Shown in pieces: positions 5,868 to 6,956 of a stretch of DNA of 6,956 nucleotides; position 1 is the stretch's first letter; each line of letters opens with the position of its first letter. Under the pieces are notes generated by a model. The model searched no databases and had not been told where the DNA came from. It saw only the letters and a program-made list of their open reading frames with translations. The translations under genes were made by a program, and so were the position numbers. The DNA is from Dehalococcoidales bacterium (GTDB lineage Bacteria; Chloroflexota; Dehalococcoidia; Dehalococcoidales; RBG-16-60-22). The DNA lies in assembly GCA_026416775.1 (NCBI GenBank), contig JAOAEN010000070.1, positions 1 through 6,956 of the forward strand, given 5' to 3'.

Positions 5868-6956
5868 ATGAACCTGCAACGTCCTAATGCCAACGATGCA
5901 ACCCGTACGGCAAACCGCTCGCGGAATGTCGCCCCGATGAGCGGTCTCTGCACCCGCTGTATTGACGGGTGCACCGGTAACTGCGAGGTTTTTAAAGCCA
6001 GTTTCCGCGGTCGCGAACTGATCTATCCAGGGCCATTCGGAGAAATCACCGCCGGTGGAGATAAGGACTACCCGGTTGACTATTCCCACCTCAACATCCA
6101 GGGGTACGCGATGGGAGCCAGAGGGCTTCCCCGGGGGGTGAATGCCGATCCTGATACCGCCATCTTCCCCGCGGTCAATACCGAGACCGAATATGGCTGG
6201 GATATCAAGGTGAAAATGAAGGTCCCCATTTTCACCGGGGCACTTGGTTCCACCGAGATCGCGCGCAAGAACTGGGAACATTTTGCCGTGGGCGCGGCGA
6301 TTTCCGGTATTACGATTGTCTGCGGTGAGAACGTCTGCGGTATTGACCCGAAACTTGAGCGTGATGCCAAGGGCAAAGTGACTTCTGCCCCGGATATGGA
6401 CCGGCGTATTGAGATCTACCGACGTTACCATCAGGGCTACGGCGAGATCCTCGTGCAGATGAACGTGGAAGACACACGCCTTGGTGTTGCCGAATACGTG
6501 CACCGCAAGCACAAGCTCGAAACCATTGAACTAAAGTGGGGACAGGGTGCCAAGTGTATCGGCGGGGAGATTAAGGTAAGCAGTCTGGAAAGGGCGCTGG
6601 AACTGCAGAAGCGCGGTTATATCGTTACCCCGGATCCGTCAAACCCGGTGGTGCAGGAGGCCTTTAAGTCCGGGGCGCTGAAGGAATTTGAACGCCACAG
6701 CCGGCTCGGGTTCATTGATGAGGAAGGTTTCTACAGGGAAGTCAAGCGGCTGCGCGATATTGGTTTCAAGCGCATCACGCTGAAGACCGGTGCCTATAGC
6801 CTGCGCGAGCTTGCCATGGCACTCGAGGCGCTCTCGGACTCGGCCGTCGCCCTCGGCACGATGACGGCCAACCTCGCCGAACACGACAGCGTCGTGACAG
6901 GTGCGGCTATGATCCGGACCGAGGCCACGGCCGCGGCGGTGGCCTCGGCCTTCGCC
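5868..6956 (+). CDS. Glutamate-synthase-like FMN-binding protein, 5' part
   Basis: The first 363 codons of a gene that runs off the window with no stop. It resembles stand-alone proteins related to the FMN/glutamate synthase domain of GltB, common in anaerobes, with no glutamine amidotransferase domain. An N-terminal motif C28-x2-C31-x3-C35-x3-C39 probably binds an Fe-S cluster or metal. Then come PGPFGEIT, a segment around 70-130 with PIFTGALGSTEI, VCGENVCG (C152, C157), and LKWGQGAKCIGGE (222-234), the counterpart of the GQGAKPGEGG signature of true glutamate synthases but with a different ending. LKTGAYSLRELAMAL (305-319) fits the barrel. After about residue 319 the sequence turns Ala-rich, GC-rich and unfamiliar, and the expected IDG...GGTG flavin-phosphate region does not appear. 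No GltD-like small subunit is in view, so true glutamate synthase activity is uncertain. It is driven by a consensus promoter. Confidence 0.82.
   Translation, partial: MNLQRPNANDATRTANRSRNVAPMSGLCTRCIDGCTGNCEVFKASFRGRELIYPGPFGEITAGGDKDYPVDYSHLNIQGYAMGARGLPRGVNADPDTAIFPAVNTETEYGWDIKVKMKVPIFTGALGSTEIARKNWEHFAVGAAISGITIVCGENVCGIDPKLERDAKGKVTSAPDMDRRIEIYRRYHQGYGEILVQMNVEDTRLGVAEYVHRKHKLETIELKWGQGAKCIGGEIKVSSLERALELQKRGYIVTPDPSNPVVQEAFKSGALKEFERHSRLGFIDEEGFYREVKRLRDIGFKRITLKTGAYSLRELAMALEALSDSAVALGTMTANLAEHDSVVTGAAMIRTEATAAAVASAFA
6821..6956 (+). other. Composition break at the 3' edge of the last gene
   Basis: By hand count, 98 of these 136 bases are G or C (72%), against 66 of 120 (55%) in 6661-6780. 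The reading frame of the preceding gene stays open with strongly G/C-ending codons, but the encoded segment (Ala-rich, ending in AAAVASAFA) does not continue the glutamate-synthase-like fold. It may be a chimeric contig end, a recombination junction or divergent native sequence. Confidence 0.45.

Noticed and set aside
5847..6512. 221-codon open frame on the - strand opposite the glutamate-synthase-like gene
   Set aside because: The + strand frame has a consensus promoter, an RBS and recognisable motifs; the antisense translation resembles nothing and would end within the other gene's leader.
1..6956. CRISPR array, insertion sequence, prophage or defence island
   Set aside because: No regularly spaced repeats, transposase or integrase motifs, or defence-protein signatures were seen on either strand.

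Overview
The window looks like part of a strictly anaerobic bacterium's chromosome, roughly 55-58% GC. Bacterial signals are clear: Shine-Dalgarno sites, three sigma-70-type promoters and a tRNA-Pro without an encoded CCA end. The gene content is oxygen-sensitive pyruvate:ferredoxin oxidoreductase plus many Fe-S proteins. From memory, the Por genes and the glutamate-synthase-like gene resemble those of Dehalococcoidia-type Chloroflexota or similar subsurface anaerobes; that assignment is a guess.

Region 1 (1-4275, + strand) is one tightly packed operon: the 3' end of porA, complete porB, a NuoE-like [2Fe-2S] protein, a NuoF-like NAD(H)/FMN subunit, and a 242-residue ferredoxin-rich protein resembling HoxU or the N-terminal part of NuoG/HndD. 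Gaps are 2, -62, 18 and 14 bases. The layout suggests a 2-oxoacid (probably pyruvate) oxidoreductase whose electrons, carried by ferredoxin or passed directly, can exchange with NAD(P)H through a dedicated three-subunit diaphorase. No [FeFe]-hydrogenase H-cluster or molybdopterin catalytic domain is present, so PorAB is the only visible partner for the diaphorase.

Region 2 (4276-4450) holds a short spacer with a small inverted repeat, a near-consensus promoter, and tRNA-Pro(TGG). A convergent GT4-type glycosyltransferase gene (5653-4442, - strand) runs 9 bases into the 3' end of the tRNA gene, so its last two codons and its stop lie within tRNA sequence.

Region 3 (5654-5867) is a 214-base divergent intergenic region. 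It has a promoter for the glycosyltransferase on the - strand and a consensus TTGACA-N18-TATAAT promoter on the + strand. At and after the predicted + strand start lie a TATGCC/GGCATA palindrome, a third copy of the half-site, and a potential 11-bp leader hairpin, all ahead of a strong ribosome binding site.

Region 4 (5868-6956, + strand) is the first 363 codons of a stand-alone glutamate-synthase-like FMN-domain protein with an N-terminal four-cysteine motif. It is open at the window edge. Its last ~136 bases jump to about 72% GC and no longer look like the family, which may mark a chimeric assembly or recombination junction.

I saw no CRISPR array, insertion sequence, phage gene or recognisable defence system. 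The items most worth a second look are the Por-diaphorase gene association, the odd 3' end of the last gene, and the leader/operator in front of it.
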